Positions 8,087 to 9,206 of a stretch of 9,206 nucleotides of DNA are shown here, one piece after another. How positions within the stretch are numbered: the stretch's first letter is position 1; each line of letters opens with the position of its first letter. Location: assembly GCA_026990615.1 (NCBI GenBank), contig JALXDB010000022.1:1-9206 (forward strand), given 5' to 3'. The DNA comes from Spirochaetota bacterium (GTDB lineage: Bacteria; Spirochaetota; B62-G9). The notes under the pieces were generated by a model. The model was not told the DNA's origin. It worked only from the letters and a program-made list of their open reading frames with translations, and searched no databases. The translations under genes and the position numbers were made by a program.

Positions 8087-8112
8087 TAGTGTATTATTAC
8101 ACTAATACACTA
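8087..8112. promoter_or_regulatory. Probable operator for the YtrA-type repressor
   Basis: TAGTGTAT (8087-8094) and ATACACTA (8105-8112) form a perfect 8-bp inverted repeat with a ten-base spacer, equal to AGTGTA-N12-TACACT. A third half site, TACACTA (8098-8104), lies inside, pairing with the left arm at four-base spacing. From memory, the Bacillus subtilis YtrA site is AGTGTA-N13-TACACT. The repeat is 19 bases ahead of the ATPase start, so a bound dimer would block transcription, giving autoregulation. Confidence 0.72.
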
Positions 8113-8127
8113 GTTCTCATTGGTCAA
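8099..8127 (-). promoter_or_regulatory. Tentative promoter of the ABC/GntR operon
   Basis: On the - strand TTGACC (8127-8122, five of six) is followed after 17 bases by TAGTGT (8104-8099, three of six), inside the operator. A better -10 word, TATAAA (8088-8083), has no good -35 and would leave almost no leader. The -35 is persuasive, the -10 is not. Confidence 0.4.
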
Positions 8128-8269
8128 GATATTTCGACTTTCTACCGGTTGAGAATGGACACATTGGATAAAAAGTTTCTTTATTTTTGATCACTTCGTG
8201 AATAGGTATGCCCGTTTGAGATTTTGTACGTAAGAGATTTTTTACAGTAGAAAAGTTTATTTTAAACAC
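8117..8269 (-). CDS. Possible 50-residue small protein upstream of the ABC operon
   Basis: Starting at GTG (8269), the frame reads VFKINFSTVKNLLRTKS, then TGIPIHEVIKNKETFYP, then MCPFSTGRKSKYLDQ and TGA. A perfect AGGAGG (minus strand, 8277-8272) stands only two bases before the GTG, closer than normal spacing, and no ATG occurs until residue 35. The open stretch extends from a stop at 8296. The product is basic, has one cysteine and no membrane segment, and matches nothing I know. The frame ends within the predicted -35 region of the ABC operon, so it may be a leader peptide, a gene remnant or chance; an open run of this length is not rare in AT-rich DNA. Confidence 0.22.
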   Translation of the reverse strand: MFKINFSTVKNLLRTKSQTGIPIHEVIKNKETFYPMCPFSTGRKSKYLDQ

Positions 8270-8451
8270 GACCTCCTGAACAATAGGTGCATTTTATAAT
8301 ATGGAGAGGATGCTACCCGGTAAAAAGGCTGATTTTAATCCTTACCGTTTGAACAAAAGTACATCTAATAATGCAGGGAAAATGCTATCCGGTAATAGGA
8401 CCGGTTATGGTTATTGATTAATAAGACTGTACAATTCTCTGATATTATAGA
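8128..8451. other. Spacer between the ABC operon and the terminal membrane-protein gene
   Basis: Beyond the promoter region, the doubtful 50-codon frame and the short direct repeat, nothing further can be supported. I see no RNA gene and no clear terminator for the membrane-protein gene that ends at 8452, so its transcript could run on into the ABC operon. Confidence 0.5.
8301..8399 (+). repeat. Imperfect direct repeat, two copies in a non-genic stretch
   Basis: ATGCTACCCGGTAA (8310-8323) recurs as ATGCTATCCGGTAA (8382-8395), 13 of 14 identical and 72 bases apart, with weaker similarity on both sides (8301-8328 and 8371-8399). Both copies fall in the same phase of a 38-codon frame (8301-8417, beginning MERMLPGKKADF) that has no well-placed ribosome site, so I do not call it a gene. 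The second copy contains a small inverted repeat, CCGGT/ACCGG (8389-8393, 8400-8404). Confidence 0.4.
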
Positions 8452-9195
8452 TTATGCATTTCCTATACTGTTTAAGATCCTGCTTAATACCTGAAACTGT
8501 ACAAAGGTTGTAACTGCTATTCCGGTGCTTTTCACAGCGTTACCGATTTCCCATATAAAAAACCAGTTGGCGGATGTTTTGTAGAATATATACGTTTTAG
8601 CAAAGGTCGCTGCTATTATACCCGCTAAAATGAGTACAGTTCCTGTAAGTCCTGCGGGACTTTTAACTTTAAGGTAGTAGCCTATCAAAAAAATACATCC
8701 TGTAGCAGTAAATACTTCGGGGATAATCGAAGAAAATCCCTTAATTGTTTCTGCTGTCTTGAAAACATTTGTTATTAGAGATAAAGTTACCGGATTGATT
8801 CTGCCGGCCACAATACCAAAGTATATAGTGGCAATAGAAAAGATTATATAACCAAATGCTCCTCCTAAAAATGCCAAGCCTGCACTTCTTGCCTCTTTAA
8901 TGTTCAGTATTCTTCCGGTGCCTCGAAATCCAATACCGTACATGTACAGAAAGAAGGCAGTGAGAGGGGATATTACACCGCCGGTAATAATCGCAAGTCT
9001 CTTTATCTGTTCGAATGCACTGTTTCCTGCATATATTTCCATGAGGCCGTGCATCGTGGGAAGGGCAAATCCAAAGGCAATCAGAGCAATACCTCCTCCA
9101 ATCCCCCATGCCATCTGTTTGAGAGAAATCATACCGAGAAAAAGTTTACGGTCTTTTTCAGGCAAACCATGATAGTTAATTCCGGGAAGGTCCAT
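8452..9195 (-). CDS. Uncharacterised multi-pass membrane protein
   Basis: A 247-residue protein I do not recognise. After a polar N-terminus with basic residues (MDLPGINYHGLPEKDRK) come about six hydrophobic segments, near 28-47 (GIGGGIALIAFGFALP), 67-90, 105-130 (GLAFLGGAFGYIIFSIATIY), 157-175, 183-205 and 211-235. The segments are rich in small residues (Gly, Ala, Ser), which suits tight helix packing, and there is no large soluble domain or obvious catalytic motif. The loop after helix 2 (RGTGRILNIKEARSAG) is basic and therefore probably cytoplasmic. The start is supported by AGGA (minus strand, 9206-9203) seven bases before the ATG. It reads in the same direction as the ABC operon, 380 bases upstream of it, with no shared function evident. 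It could be a transport or envelope protein; this is a guess from topology only. Confidence 0.75.
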   Translation of the reverse strand: MDLPGINYHGLPEKDRKLFLGMISLKQMAWGIGGGIALIAFGFALPTMHGLMEIYAGNSAFEQIKRLAIITGGVISPLTAFFLYMYGIGFRGTGRILNIKEARSAGLAFLGGAFGYIIFSIATIYFGIVAGRINPVTLSLITNVFKTAETIKGFSSIIPEVFTATGCIFLIGYYLKVKSPAGLTGTVLILAGIIAATFAKTYIFYKTSANWFFIWEIGNAVKSTGIAVTTFVQFQVLSRILNSIGNA

Positions 9196-9206
9196 TACTG
9201 TTTCCT

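Noticed and set aside
8897..9172. Open frames on both strands inside the terminal membrane-protein gene
   Set aside because: Overlapping shadows of the 247-residue gene, which has the better start and a coherent helix pattern.

Overview
The window most likely comes from a spirochaete (Spirochaetota) with an AT-rich genome. The strongest evidence is the first gene, a FlaA-type periplasmic flagellar sheath protein, a family characteristic of spirochaetes. A flagellar-assembly FapA locus and a groEL without an adjacent groES fit this; as I recall, groEL and groES are also unlinked in Treponema and Borrelia. The species cannot be named from the sequence.

Layout. On the + strand: flaA (enters from the left edge, ends at 1058) with a strong intrinsic terminator; two tRNA genes, tRNA-Phe(GAA) and tRNA-Thr(CGU), nine bases apart; groEL (1562-3181) behind a short palindrome and closed by another strong terminator; a gene-poor stretch of about 380 bp; then a two-gene fapA locus (3626-6060). 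On the - strand, converging on fapA: an operon read from 8068 down to 6047, made of an ABC ATPase, a six-helix membrane partner and a small YtrA-type GntR repressor. This is followed to the right by about 380 bp holding the operon's operator and little else that is certain, then an unrecognised six-helix membrane protein (8452-9195), also on the - strand.

How the parts work together. FlaA and the FapA locus both point to motility. The FapA locus is the most unusual part. One FapA N-terminal domain is cut in half between two genes that are two bases apart, with a strongly acidic tail on the first product and a strongly basic head on the second. The second gene also carries a complete copy of the same domain. 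The ABC/GntR operon looks autoregulated: the predicted promoter region carries AGTGTA-N12-TACACT, nearly the inverted repeat I recall for the Bacillus YtrA repressor, and the repressor gene is last in the operon. The operon's terminator hairpin straddles the overlapping 3' ends of the repressor gene and fapA.

No mobile element, CRISPR array or rRNA gene was seen. No clearly new multi-gene system is present. The split FapA pair is the best candidate for something undescribed, followed by the flaA start problem and a 50-codon reading frame just upstream of the ABC operon.
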